Shown here one piece after another: positions 1-8,660 of a stretch of 64,000 nt of DNA. Under the pieces are notes generated by a model, which made no database searches, had not been told where the DNA came from, and saw only the letters and a program-made list of their open reading frames with translations. Both the position numbers and the translations under genes were made by a program. Source of the DNA: JBBSUQ01 sp964389755 (GTDB taxonomy: Bacteria; Bacteroidota; Bacteroidia; Flavobacteriales_D; Crocinitomicaceae); the NCBI GenBank assembly GCA_964389755.1, contig CAYMEW010000023.1, positions 7,345-71,344 of the forward strand, given 5' to 3'. Position 1 is the stretch's first letter, and the number at the start of each line of letters is the position of its first letter.

Positions 1-2
1 GT

Positions 3-1802
3 GGATCATTCGACTTCGAAACAGAGTATGTCGGAGGAGGAAACGGTGTGAAAATTTGGGTAGACTGGAACGATAACCTCGATTTCGAAGCCAGTGAAGT
101 GGTATTCTACGAGGCAAGCTCTTCGGCAACCAAAACAGGAACGATCAGCGTACCGTCCGGTGTAAGCGTCGGCGACTATCGCATTCGTTTCCGTGGAAAA
201 TACGGTTCTTCTGCAGACCCGCAGCCTTGCGGAGAAACGTCCTTCGGATCAACGGTTGACTTTACCCTGCATGTTGAAGCTGCCCCGTCCTGCCTTCCGG
301 TATCGGACCTCGGTGTGATGAATGTGCTCTCCACAACAGCAGATGTTTTCTGGACTGTGAACGGTACGGAAACAAGCTGGATCATTGAATACGGTCCGCA
401 GGGATTCACACAGGGATCGGGAATAACAGAGAATGCGAATGCCAATCCCTTTGGTCTAAGCTCACTTACCCCGGATTCGGATTACGAGTTCTACGTAAAA
501 GCAGACTGCGGAGGCGGAGACGAAAGTACCTGGGCTGGACCGTTTGCGTTCCATACGCCTTGCGTTCCGATGAATGCTACTGATCTCTGTGAAAGTTTCG
601 AGCCGACGTCGGCGAATGAAGGGTGCTGGACGGTGATCAACGGGAACGACGATAACGACTCCTGGAACCTGGATTATGCGACCAACCCGTACGACGGGGA
701 CGAGGCGGCCATGCTTTACACCGACTACAATGACGGAGATAACGACGACTGGCTCATTACGCCGAACATCACCCTGACAGGGAATGAAGTCCTCAACTTC
801 TTCTACCGCGTTCAGAGTTCAACGGAACCTAACGACTTCGAAGTGTTGCTTTCCACCACAAGTATGGATGCGGCTGACTTTACGGATACATTGATGCACC
901 TCGACTCGTATGATAACACGAGCTACATGGACACGTCGATCGACCTGAGCGCGTTCACAGGAGACGTATTTATTGCATTCCACGTGCCTGCAGGCGGAGC
1001 GGACGGATACCGACTGTACATTGACCAGGTATGTTTTGATATTTGTACACCGGCTCCGGGAATCGACGGGACAGCAGACGTTTGCCGACTCGACAACAGC
1101 GTGGACCTGAGTGCAATCATTACGGCAGGTGAGCCTAACGGAACCTGGACATTCGAGACAGATCCACAGCGCGTTTCCGGTTCGGATCTGAACATTGTGG
1201 GAATTGCATCCGGAACATACGAAGTCAATTACATCGTTACAACTGCATGTACTTCGGATACGACCGTTGCGGTAGTGAACGTCTTCGATCCTTCCCATGC
1301 CGGAACCGGCGGGTCGGTAGCAAGCTGTAACTACGGTCCGTTCAACCTCTTTGACGCACTGGGCGGAACGGTTGACCTTGGTGGTACCTGGTATGATGCC
1401 AGCGGTACAGCACTTGACGGGGCACTCGTGAACTTCAACGGGGAACTCGCCGGAAGCTATAATTACGATTACATTACCAGCAACAACATCTGCCCCGAAG
1501 ATACGGCAACCGTGGAGGTTCAGCTCCAGGACTGTGCGGGAATCGATGAGCAGCAACTCGAAGGATTTGCACTCTACCCGAACCCGACCAGCGATTTTGT
1601 TTCCGTTTCGTATGAAGGAGCAGGAGTAAATGCTTCCCTGAAACTGGTGGACATACGCGGAGCAGTTGTGTTCGCCGATCAGGTTGATTTTAACAACGGT
1701 AAAACGTATCAACTCGACCTTTCTTCTTTCGAATCGGGAGTTTATATGCTCACGATCCAGGGAGAAAAAGCGGCAACCGTTATCCGGGTGATCAAAAATT
1801 AA
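3..1802 (+). CDS. Secreted T9SS type A cargo protein with GEVED, FN3 and jelly-roll domains (5' truncated)
   Basis: The reading frame is open from the first bases of the window, so the N-terminus and signal peptide lie upstream; an internal GTG at 48 is not a convincing start. The first visible segment (KIWVDWNDNLDF) resembles the end of a GEVED domain. It is followed by a fibronectin-III-like domain (residues about 95-185), a cleaved-adhesin/MAM-like jelly roll rich in Asp and Asn (about 195-345), an Ig-like Cys-containing region, and a C-terminal T9SS type A sorting domain beginning at LYPNPTSDF (last ~80 residues). By family knowledge it is exported by the type IX system and anchored or released at the cell surface, probably as an adhesin or a non-catalytic part of a secreted enzyme. 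No catalytic domain is visible in the part present. A hairpin terminator follows at 1846. Confidence 0.85.
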   Translation, partial: GSFDFETEYVGGGNGVKIWVDWNDNLDFEASEVVFYEASSSATKTGTISVPSGVSVGDYRIRFRGKYGSSADPQPCGETSFGSTVDFTLHVEAAPSCLPVSDLGVMNVLSTTADVFWTVNGTETSWIIEYGPQGFTQGSGITENANANPFGLSSLTPDSDYEFYVKADCGGGDESTWAGPFAFHTPCVPMNATDLCESFEPTSANEGCWTVINGNDDNDSWNLDYATNPYDGDEAAMLYTDYNDGDNDDWLITPNITLTGNEVLNFFYRVQSSTEPNDFEVLLSTTSMDAADFTDTLMHLDSYDNTSYMDTSIDLSAFTGDVFIAFHVPAGGADGYRLYIDQVCFDICTPAPGIDGTADVCRLDNSVDLSAIITAGEPNGTWTFETDPQRVSGSDLNIVGIASGTYEVNYIVTTACTSDTTVAVVNVFDPSHAGTGGSVASCNYGPFNLFDALGGTVDLGGTWYDASGTALDGALVNFNGELAGSYNYDYITSNNICPEDTATVEVQLQDCAGIDEQQLEGFALYPNPTSDFVSVSYEGAGVNASLKLVDIRGAVVFADQVDFNNGKTYQLDLSSFESGVYMLTIQGEKAATVIRVIKN

Positions 1803-1845
1803 ACGGAACGGCGGATAAATAAGCCATACATTAGTTAATAAGCAG

Positions 1846-1872
1846 AAGGCGGGCCGGCAGGTCCGCCTTTTT
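1846..1872 (+). terminator. Rho-independent terminator of the first gene
   Basis: A 10-bp stem (aaggcgggcc / ggtccgcctt, one G-U pair) closes a GGCA loop and is followed by a T run. It lies 44 bp after the stop of the truncated secreted-protein gene and before the next promoter. Confidence 0.75.
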
Positions 1873-1886
1873 ACATTTGTTATCAT

Positions 1887-1914
1887 TTGAAGCGCCGTTG
1901 AATAACTATCTTTC
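1887..1914 (+). promoter_or_regulatory. Candidate Bacteroidota promoter for the alpha/beta hydrolase
   Basis: TTG at 1887-1889 is followed after 17 bp by TATCTTTC at 1907-1914, which matches the Bacteroidota -33 (TTG) and -7 (TAnnTTTG) elements with one mismatch. The hydrolase start lies 20 bp downstream. Confidence 0.35.
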
Positions 1915-1934
1915 GGTTAAAAAGAGACAAAGTG

Positions 1935-2582
1935 ATGCAGACAATCTGTCTTTTCAGCGGACTGGGTGCCGATGAGCGCATCTTCGAAAACCTGGATCTC
2001 GGAAACGCTGAAATTCACCATATCCGATGGATCCAACCGCTTGAGAAAGAATCCATGCAATCGTATGCGCAAAGGCTGGCAACACAGATCCCGGCAGAGG
2101 ACACTGTGTATATCGGTCTATCATTCGGTGGCATGATGGCACTGGAAATTGCCCGGATCGTACCTCCCGCGGCTGTCATTTTAATCTCTTCCGCAGGAAA
2201 TCGCCACGAATTGCCCTTTTATTTTCGCTGGGCGGGCAGGCTGGGCCTGGATAAACTGATTCCGCTGACATTACTTCGGCATCCGTCCCGGTTCAAGGAT
2301 TGGCTGTTTGGAGCGAACACACCACAGTCAAAGCAATTGCTGCGTACTTTTTTAAAAGAATGCGATCCGCAATACCTGCGTTGGGCGATTCGATGCATCC
2401 TTACCTGGCAACGTGTTCATGCGAAGGAACATGTACTCATTCACGGAGAAAAGGACCGTTTACTTCCCGCGAACTTCGTAAAAGCGGACCTGCTTATAAA
2501 AAAGGCCGGTCACTTCATGGTGCTCGAAGAGGCCGAAGAGGTCAGTGCTTACATTCGTGCATACCTGCGCAAAAAAAAATAA
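1935..2582 (+). CDS. Alpha/beta-fold hydrolase
   Basis: A 215-residue protein without signal peptide. It has a nucleophile elbow GLSFGG (Ser near residue 63), a late acid in HGEKDRLLP and a catalytic His in GHFMV near the C-terminus. Together these give a complete Ser-Asp-His triad of the alpha/beta hydrolase superfamily. The substrate cannot be told; the compact size and lack of a large cap suggest a small esterase or thioesterase-like enzyme in the cytoplasm. A GTG directly precedes the chosen ATG (GTGATG), so the start could be one codon earlier at 1932. The C-terminus is a run of lysines encoded by an A-rich tract. It appears monocistronic, between a terminator and a long intergenic region. 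Confidence 0.8.
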   Translation: MQTICLFSGLGADERIFENLDLGNAEIHHIRWIQPLEKESMQSYAQRLATQIPAEDTVYIGLSFGGMMALEIARIVPPAAVILISSAGNRHELPFYFRWAGRLGLDKLIPLTLLRHPSRFKDWLFGANTPQSKQLLRTFLKECDPQYLRWAIRCILTWQRVHAKEHVLIHGEKDRLLPANFVKADLLIKKAGHFMVLEEAEEVSAYIRAYLRKKK

Positions 2583-2828
2583 AAATTTTTCACGGCAGTT
2601 TAATCTTGGAATCCTATAGCCGTTTCCTAACGGTTATCGCATCGAGTCTGCTTGTTGTTTTTTTAGTTAATTTATTGATGGATAGTGTTTTAAAACTGTT
2701 TTGCTTGAAATCTTTAAAGTATACCGATGAGGTAGAAGTTGTTTTCAGTACTTTCACAAATTTCGTAAGTACCTACATTCAGGCGAATTTTGAGCTTCAT
2801 AAGGCAGTACGGATCGTGTACATATAAC

Positions 2829-2880
2829 GCATGAATACCCTATGAATACCGCATAGATACCGCATGAATACCGTATGAAA
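2829..2880. repeat. 11-bp tandem repeat (about 4.7 copies)
   Basis: Four consecutive 11-mers (gcatgaatacc, ctatgaatacc, gcatagatacc, gcatgaatacc at 2829, 2840, 2851 and 2862) and a partial fifth copy (gtatgaaa at 2873) are visible, with one or two differences each. The period is close to one DNA helical turn. Its function is unknown. Confidence 0.85.
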
Positions 2881-3062
2881 ATAACTGAACAACTTCCGGG
2901 AGGAGATAAATCAGGTCTTGGAATCTCACGCGCTCGATTTGACTGCTTATCAGTTGCTTTGAGTAACTCCGTTAACTTCTTTTAAAGAATTACATTTTTA
3001 AAAAAAAGGCATTTTTCACATATTTGCCCTGTCTATTAAAATGAAGCATAGGCACGATTTTT

Positions 3063-3093
3063 TTGGAAAAGCGTGTGTTTTTGCGTAATTTTA
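3063..3093 (+). promoter_or_regulatory. Candidate promoter of the 595-residue T9SS protein
   Basis: TTG at 3063-3065 and TAATTTTA at 3086-3093 (one mismatch to TAnnTTTG) are 20 bp apart, within the usual Bacteroidota spacing. The start codon is at 3124. Confidence 0.3.
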
Positions 3094-3123
3094 TGGATGT
3101 AATTATTTATAATTCAAATTTTT

Positions 3124-4911
3124 ATGAAAAAAGCTTACTTATCTATTGTACTGGCAGGATTTTCCGTGGCAGCCCTTGCACAGGAGCAACACTCCATCGT
3201 GTCGCGTAAAGCGCGTGGGTTCTCCGAAAAAATCCCGACCTCAATTCAACCGCAGTTTTCAGCGAAAGCTACTCCACTGTGGCAGAATGATTTTTCAAAC
3301 GCTTCCGACTGGGTAATCTCCAACAACACCGGGGATAACCAAAACTGGGAGATTACAACTACAACAGACCCTTCGATCGGTTACAATACCGGGCCCTGGG
3401 TAGATGCTTCAGATGTAGTATCGAATGAGAACGGTTATGCACTCTTTAACTCGGACGGAGTTGGATCCGACGGTGGAATGCAGGACGCGTACATCACCAA
3501 TGCAACGGCTTTCGATCTCTCTGCCAACGCAAACGTGATCATCCAGTTTTACCAGCGTATTCGCAAGTTTACGAATACCGAAACGTTTGTGCAGGTGAGC
3601 TCGGATAACGGTGCTACCTGGACGGATTTCGAAGTGAATGCGGCAAAACCCGTAAGTGTGACTTACGAAGAGCAAATCGCTGTGAACATTTCTTCAGCAG
3701 CGGGTGGACAGTCTTCCGTACTGATCCGTTTTAACTACCGTGGTTCATGGGATTACCTGTGGGCAGTTGACGATGTAAAGATCTTCGCGCAGCCGGATAA
3801 CAACATCGAGATCACAACAGCTTACTTCTCAGGTGAGAACAATGAAGGTACAGAGTACGGTCGTACGCCGATGATGCAGTTGGATGATGCTTACCTCGTG
3901 GGTCTTGACATCACCAACACAGGTGTGCTTACGCAAACTGCCATCACCGCAACAGCGGATTTCGGTTCGTTTACTTCTAATTTCTCCGCAGCAAGCATCG
4001 CACCGCAGGATACGATCAACCTCGAGAACACGGAAACTCCGACACTCGCAGTAGGTCAGTACGACGGTGTGTTTACAGCAACGTCTGCAGAAGAAACTTC
4101 AGGAGATTACTTCGATGACAACACCTACAACCGTTCTTTTGCAGTAACAAACGATGTTTACTCAATTGACGGTATCGATATCTACCCGGCAGCAGACCTC
4201 AAACTGTCTTCCCTCGGAACAAACAGCTTTACAGGTGGTGAGGATAACTTCCTGATGGCTTCCTGGTACCACGTAAAACAGGCACAGGATTTCTATGGTG
4301 TTCGTATTGAACTCGCTAACGGTACGGTAGAAGGAGCAGAAGTTTCAGCTTCCATCATCGATACAACGGAACTCCTCGCAGACGGAACACAGCCGCTCGT
4401 AATCTCTGATATCTACAACGTAACAGCTGCCGATATCACAAACGGGTACATGGTTATTCCGTTTACGTCTTCAATGACGCTTTCACCGGGTTGCTACTAT
4501 GCAGCAGTAACGCTGAGCTCTTTCGGAAATACAAGCGATATTCGTATCCTTGATGACCAGACAGTAAGCCAGCCGCCGCTTGCATCTGTGATCTACATCC
4601 CGGGTGACGGTACTTACACAAACGGAGAAGCAACTGCGATCCGTCTGCTGGCAGGTACTACAGGTCTTGATGAAACAACCATGGAAGGAGTGAGCGTTTA
4701 CCCGAACCCGTCAAACGGTCTGGTGAACATCTCGAACGACAATCACTTCAGCAACACGATCACAGTTACAGATATCACTGGTAAAGTTGTAACAACTACC
4801 AGCGCAACTGCTGCAGCTGCAATTGACCTTTCCGCTTACGGTAAAGGAGTGTACATGGTGACGATCTCTAACGAGAAAGGTCGCAAAACAGAGCGCGTGG
4901 TTATCAAATAA
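3124..4911 (+). CDS. Secreted T9SS type A sorting domain protein
   Basis: A 595-residue protein with a clear signal peptide (MKKAYLSIVLAGFSVAALAQ, cleavage near residue 20). Residues about 50-225 form a jelly-roll/MAM-like domain with typical phrases such as SSDNGATW and WAVDDVKIF. The middle is beta-rich and has no recognised catalytic motif. The last ~75 residues are a T9SS type A sorting domain starting at VYPNPSNG and ending in VVIK. By family knowledge it is exported through the Sec and type IX systems to the cell surface or medium. An adhesin or accessory role is likely but not provable. A terminator hairpin follows 32 bp after the stop, so it is transcribed alone. Confidence 0.85.
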   Translation: MKKAYLSIVLAGFSVAALAQEQHSIVSRKARGFSEKIPTSIQPQFSAKATPLWQNDFSNASDWVISNNTGDNQNWEITTTTDPSIGYNTGPWVDASDVVSNENGYALFNSDGVGSDGGMQDAYITNATAFDLSANANVIIQFYQRIRKFTNTETFVQVSSDNGATWTDFEVNAAKPVSVTYEEQIAVNISSAAGGQSSVLIRFNYRGSWDYLWAVDDVKIFAQPDNNIEITTAYFSGENNEGTEYGRTPMMQLDDAYLVGLDITNTGVLTQTAITATADFGSFTSNFSAASIAPQDTINLENTETPTLAVGQYDGVFTATSAEETSGDYFDDNTYNRSFAVTNDVYSIDGIDIYPAADLKLSSLGTNSFTGGEDNFLMASWYHVKQAQDFYGVRIELANGTVEGAEVSASIIDTTELLADGTQPLVISDIYNVTAADITNGYMVIPFTSSMTLSPGCYYAAVTLSSFGNTSDIRILDDQTVSQPPLASVIYIPGDGTYTNGEATAIRLLAGTTGLDETTMEGVSVYPNPSNGLVNISNDNHFSNTITVTDITGKVVTTTSATAAAAIDLSAYGKGVYMVTISNEKGRKTERVVIK

Positions 4912-4942
4912 GATACACCGCTTTCATAATATTTTTTCAGCG

Positions 4943-4970
4943 AAGGGCTTCCGTTTTCGGAGGCCCTTTG
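4943..4970 (+). terminator. Rho-independent terminator
   Basis: The stem aagggcttccg / cggaggcccttt (one G-U pair) has a TTTT loop. It ends transcription of the preceding T9SS cargo gene. The T tail is short. Confidence 0.65.
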
Positions 4971-5047
4971 TGCTATCCGTATTTCGATTTCCATACATCG
5001 GAAGACTAAAATTGCAACCGAATGGGTTTCCCGAACCCGTGTTTTTT

Positions 5048-5055
5048 TACCTTTG
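5048..5055 (+). promoter_or_regulatory. -7 promoter element of fabD
   Basis: TACCTTTG is an exact match to the Bacteroidota -7 consensus TAnnTTTG and ends 17 bp before the fabD ATG. No good -33 TTG is seen at the usual distance. Confidence 0.5.
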
Positions 5056-5072
5056 CACTCAAATTTTGAATC

Positions 5073-5957
5073 ATGAAAGCATACGTTTTTCCCGGTCAGG
5101 GAGCACAATTTTCAGGAATGGGGAAGGACCTTTACGATTCTTCGGATAAAGCAAAAGCCCTGTTTGCACAGGCCAACGATATACTTGGTTTCGATATCCA
5201 GCAGATCATGTTCAGTGGCTCGGACGAAGAACTGAAGCAGACGAAAGTGACGCAGCCCGCGATATTTCTCCATTCGACCATCCTTGCCGCGTGTCTCGGA
5301 GATGCGTTCAAACCGGATATGACAGCAGGCCATTCACTCGGAGAAATATCGGCACTCGTGGCCAGTGGGACGCTGCGCTTCGAAGACGGACTTCGCCTGG
5401 TTCATAAAAGAGCGTTAGCCATGCAAAAAGCCTGCGAGGCCGAACCGTCAACCATGGCAGCCATTCTCGGCCTTGAAGACGATGTGGTCGAAAGGATCTG
5501 TGAAGAAACGGAAGGAACCGTGGTGGCAGCCAATTACAACTGTCCTGGACAACTCGTGATCTCGGGAAGCGTGCCTGCAGTCGAGAAAGCGTGTGAAAAA
5601 CTGACGGAAGCAGGTGCAAAACGTGCGCTGATCCTGCCGGTGGGAGGAGCTTTCCATTCTCCGCTGATGGAACCGGCGCGCGAAGAACTCGCCAGTGCGA
5701 TTGAAGCAACTGAGTTCGCGAAACCGAAATGCCCGGTCTACCAGAACGTAATTGCGCGCGCGGTAACTGATCCCGCAGAAATACAGAAAAACCTGATCGA
5801 TCAGCTGACTGCGCCTGTGCGTTGGACACAGACTATGCAGCAAATGATCGCGGATGGTGCTACCGAAGTGATCGAAGTGGGACCCGGAAAAGTATTGCAG
5901 GGACTCTTTAAAAAAGTGGACCGCGCATTTCCGTGTTCGAGCGCCACGATTGAATAG
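5073..5957 (+). CDS. fabD: Malonyl-CoA:ACP transacylase FabD
   Basis: A 294-residue cytosolic enzyme that moves malonyl from CoA to acyl carrier protein at the start of fatty acid elongation. The N-terminal FPGQGAQ signature, the nucleophile in GHSLGE (Ser near residue 90) and the partner His in GGAFHSPLM (about residue 195) are all present. Length and motif order are those of ordinary bacterial FabD. It stands alone between two terminators with its own -7 box; other fab genes are not nearby. Identification is secure. Confidence 0.96.
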   Translation: MKAYVFPGQGAQFSGMGKDLYDSSDKAKALFAQANDILGFDIQQIMFSGSDEELKQTKVTQPAIFLHSTILAACLGDAFKPDMTAGHSLGEISALVASGTLRFEDGLRLVHKRALAMQKACEAEPSTMAAILGLEDDVVERICEETEGTVVAANYNCPGQLVISGSVPAVEKACEKLTEAGAKRALILPVGGAFHSPLMEPAREELASAIEATEFAKPKCPVYQNVIARAVTDPAEIQKNLIDQLTAPVRWTQTMQQMIADGATEVIEVGPGKVLQGLFKKVDRAFPCSSATIE

Positions 5958-5975
5958 ACAGGAAAAAATAATTCG

Positions 5976-6012
5976 AATCCCGCACTTTTTTTGAAAATGC
6001 GGGATTTTTTTA
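5976..6012 (+). terminator. Rho-independent terminator of fabD
   Basis: A perfect 9-bp stem (aatcccgca / tgcgggatt) with a 13-nt loop is followed by a run of T. It lies 18 bp after the fabD stop. Confidence 0.8.
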
Positions 6013-6063
6013 TGGAATTCGGTGAAGTGCTGCATCTCAAGAGAAACAATAAAACAGATCAGC

Positions 6064-6804
6064 ATGAAAAATTTAATCACACTTATTTGCCTGGCACTTG
6101 GCTCCGCTTCGTTCGGACAGGTTGCGCTGGGAGACGTTGTCGGAATCGTGGTATCCGCAGATTCCCTCCATGAACCGATCGTGGGAGCAAAACCCTACAT
6201 CGACGATAACAACGGAAGCCGCTATTATGCCATTACGGATGTCGACGGAAGCTTCCGTATCAGTGCAGTACCTTCGGGACAGTATAAAATGAACATCATT
6301 TACATGGGAGATACGCTGAAAGAAGTTGCCGTGAATGTCCCGATCGACGGATACGACAATCTTGGTGAAATTATGTTTGAAAGTGGTTTCCAGGAGATGA
6401 TGGCAATTGATGTACCCGGATACGATCCCAACCGGATTCGCCTGGTGTACGGAGAATTGCCGGTCCCGGAAATGACCGCTAAAGAGATCGCGCGCAGTCC
6501 GGTAAAATTCGATATGAGCAGCCTGGTGGCGGGGATGGATTCCGGTGTGAAACGCACGGATGACGGGGAACTGGTTTTTCGCGGAGCGCGGAAAGGAGAT
6601 ATGATTTACATGATTGACGGGATCAAATCGCGTGAGATCAGCCAGGTGCCCAGTGTTGCAATCGGGCGCGTGAAAGTATATTCCGGCGGACTTCCGGCCA
6701 AGTACGGCGATACGCTCGGAGGAGTGGTCGTGATGGAAACAAAAAGTTACTTCGACCTTTACCGCGCCTGGATGCTAGGGCAGGGAACGGCTGTTCAGGA
6801 ATAG
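6064..6804 (+). CDS. CarboxypepD_reg/TonB-plug-only protein (no barrel)
   Basis: A 246-residue exported protein (signal peptide MKNLITLICLALGSASFGQ). Residues about 25-105 resemble a carboxypeptidase-regulatory-like beta sandwich (DVDGSFRISAVPSGQY). The C-terminal half resembles the plug of TonB-dependent receptors: GDMIYMIDG, then VKVYSGGLPAKYGD followed by GGVVVMET. The protein stops just after the plug, where a ~500-residue barrel would normally begin, and the next gene is on the opposite strand, so no barrel follows. It could be a periplasmic partner of another receptor. A longer frame begins at 6022, but the signal peptide fixes the ATG at 6064. Confidence 0.75.
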   Translation: MKNLITLICLALGSASFGQVALGDVVGIVVSADSLHEPIVGAKPYIDDNNGSRYYAITDVDGSFRISAVPSGQYKMNIIYMGDTLKEVAVNVPIDGYDNLGEIMFESGFQEMMAIDVPGYDPNRIRLVYGELPVPEMTAKEIARSPVKFDMSSLVAGMDSGVKRTDDGELVFRGARKGDMIYMIDGIKSREISQVPSVAIGRVKVYSGGLPAKYGDTLGGVVVMETKSYFDLYRAWMLGQGTAVQE

Positions 6805-6827
6805 AAAACGTTAATATCCAACCACCA

Positions 6828-7925
6828 TCAATTTTTCTTATCAAAAAAATGTGGGCTCGATTCTTCCATCGGGCTCATATATTTTTTAAGGTTTTGCTCG
6901 TCATTCTTATTCAGGATCATCAGCATGTTGTCCGATTCCACCACGATGTGATCGTTCAGTCCTTCGATAAGTGCCAGTTTATCATCCGGCAGGTTCACAA
7001 TGCAGTTCGAGGAATTGATCATATACACATTTTTACCGATCACCGCATTGCCGTTGTAATCCTTTTCGAGATGCGTGTAGAGGCTGCTCCACGTACCGAG
7101 GTCAGACCAGTCGAAGTTGGCCAGCACGACTTCCGCATTCCGGGCATGTTCCATAATCGCGAAATCGATCGAAATATCCTCACACACTTCAAAACTGTGT
7201 TGTACATGCGCCTTTTCCCCGGAACTTCCGTATACACTCAGGTCTCCGGCAAACAATTCGTGCAGTTCAGGCTTAAACTTTTCAAGCGAGTGCAGGATTG
7301 TTTTTGCCTGCCACACGAAAATACCGGAGTTCCAGTAATAATTCCCGCTTTTTAAGAAGAGTTCCGCGATCTCACGGCTAGGTTTTTCCCGGAAATGTTT
7401 AACCGGCGTCACCTGTCCCGGTACGAGGTCGCTTTCTTCCGAAAATTCGATATAGCCGTAGCCGGTATCAGGGCGGGTTGGCTTGATCCCGATGGTCAAC
7501 AGTTTTTCATCACGTGAAGCCGCATCGATCGCGATACTGACCGTTTCCTCAAACTTATCTTCCTTCAGGATCAGGTGATCGGAAGGAGCCGTCACTAAAA
7601 CGGCTTCCGGGTTTTGGGAATAGATCTTTGCTGCAGCATACGCGATGCAGGGAGCCGTATTTTTGCGGAGCGGCTCGGTGAGAATTTGTGCATCCGAGAG
7701 TTCCGGTACCTGTTCCTTTACGAGCTGGAAATAGGCTTCGTTCGTTACGACATAAATATTTTCTTCCGGGGCAATGCGGGAAAGGCGTTCGAAAGTCATG
7801 CGCAGCAGCGATTTGCCAATGCCCAGGACATCCAGGAATTGTTTCGGGCGTTGCGGCGTAGACATGGGCCAGAAGCGGCTTCCGATCCCGCCGGCCATAA
7901 TGATGCAGTAATTATTCGGGTTCAT
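6828..7925 (-). CDS. manC: Mannose-1-phosphate guanylyltransferase
   Basis: A 365-residue nucleotidyltransferase that makes GDP-mannose from mannose-1-phosphate and GTP for surface polysaccharides. The signature MAGGIGSRFWPMSTPQRPKQ at residues 10-29 contains the pyrophosphorylase G-G-S-R and P-K-Q elements. ENIYVVTNE, SDHLI, GYGYIEF and NSGIFVW follow in the expected order. It is the short form, lacking the C-terminal phosphomannose isomerase domain. The start overlaps the end of the SprT-like gene by 4 bp (ATGA), so the two are translationally coupled. No other GDP-sugar genes are adjacent. Confidence 0.93.
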   Translation of the reverse strand: MNPNNYCIIMAGGIGSRFWPMSTPQRPKQFLDVLGIGKSLLRMTFERLSRIAPEENIYVVTNEAYFQLVKEQVPELSDAQILTEPLRKNTAPCIAYAAAKIYSQNPEAVLVTAPSDHLILKEDKFEETVSIAIDAASRDEKLLTIGIKPTRPDTGYGYIEFSEESDLVPGQVTPVKHFREKPSREIAELFLKSGNYYWNSGIFVWQAKTILHSLEKFKPELHELFAGDLSVYGSSGEKAHVQHSFEVCEDISIDFAIMEHARNAEVVLANFDWSDLGTWSSLYTHLEKDYNGNAVIGKNVYMINSSNCIVNLPDDKLALIEGLNDHIVVESDNMLMILNKNDEQNLKKYMSPMEESSPHFFDKKN

Positions 7926-8560
7926 GCGTGTACAGTTTCAATGGGTTTCACCAGTGCCAAACAGTTGACTGTGTATCGTTTTTTCGTGTGTAGTTCTTCG
8001 CACAAAAAGCGGTTTCTTCGCAACTCGCCTTTTCTGAAAACACGGTTATTCAACGTAAAAGTAGTGTTTTTTGCTAATTTCTCAAGCGGAAGCATTCCTT
8101 CCGGGTGACGATCGTAACGCTGCAGCGCGCGCGCAAGCTGCGTATCACTGCATGAACTGGCCCGGGTCGAGACCATTGAACGCATGAGTGCTTTTTCAAG
8201 GTCCGGCGGAACCATGCGCGCTTCCAGGACGGGTAGCAACAGGTTTCGGTAGGCGCGTTTCCATTCTTCGCCATGCGGTGCCACGGAATGCCCGAATTTG
8301 TCATAAGTGACCAGGTGCGCAAACTCATGCACGGTCGTTATTAAAAAAGAATACGGGTTCAGATCGCCGTTGATACTGATCTGGTGTTTCTCCCCGGGTC
8401 TTCCGGCCCTGAAATCACCGAGTTTCGAGCGACGTCCGTTGACGATCTTAAAGCGAACCGGAAATTGATAAAAAAGGTTAAGAACATAGTCCGTGGCGGC
8501 CTCCGGCAGGAAGCGCCCGAATATCGCTTTGTCTCTTTCTTTACGCGTGTTAGCACTCAT
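7922..8560 (-). CDS. SprT-like zinc metalloprotein
   Basis: A 212-residue protein with a SprT-like domain: the zinc motif HEFAH (near residue 75) is followed by HGEEWKRAYRNLL, as in the SprT/Spartan fold. The role of bacterial SprT members is poorly defined; a protease or DNA-protein repair role is only an analogy to Spartan. The C-terminal third is basic, as often in this group. ATG at 8560 is preferred; an in-frame TTG lies four codons upstream at 8572. It is the first gene of a two-gene unit with manC. Confidence 0.8.
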   Translation of the reverse strand: MSANTRKERDKAIFGRFLPEAATDYVLNLFYQFPVRFKIVNGRRSKLGDFRAGRPGEKHQISINGDLNPYSFLITTVHEFAHLVTYDKFGHSVAPHGEEWKRAYRNLLLPVLEARMVPPDLEKALMRSMVSTRASSCSDTQLARALQRYDRHPEGMLPLEKLAKNTTFTLNNRVFRKGELRRNRFLCEELHTKKRYTVNCLALVKPIETVHA

Positions 8561-8660
8561 TCGCTTCCCCAAAATTACAGTTTTTCAGGGCAGATTCTGC
8601 TGAAAGTTTCGAACCGCATGCCGTTTATAAAGGAAATATCCGTTAATTTAGCGGGGAACT

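Larger units (their letters stand above)
2583..3123. other. 541-bp intergenic region without a supported gene
   Basis: This gap holds an 11-bp tandem repeat (2829 onward), an AT-rich stretch near 2985-3015 and a possible promoter before the next gene. A hydrophobic open frame crosses 2590-2827, but it is only the out-of-frame extension of a longer chance frame, with no start or ribosome-binding context. I see no tRNA-like cloverleaf or good terminator. Confidence 0.6.

Noticed and set aside
819..1886. 355-codon minus-strand frame opposite the first secreted protein
   Set aside because: It lies entirely antisense to a gene with clear domain and sorting signals, has low-complexity Arg/Cys/Val-rich translation and no motif. 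It is a codon-bias shadow.
2300..2827. 175-codon frame running from inside the hydrolase gene into the intergenic region, with a hydrophobic tail
   Set aside because: Most of it is out of frame within a real gene; the hydrophobic tail has no start codon in a good context and no homologous pattern.
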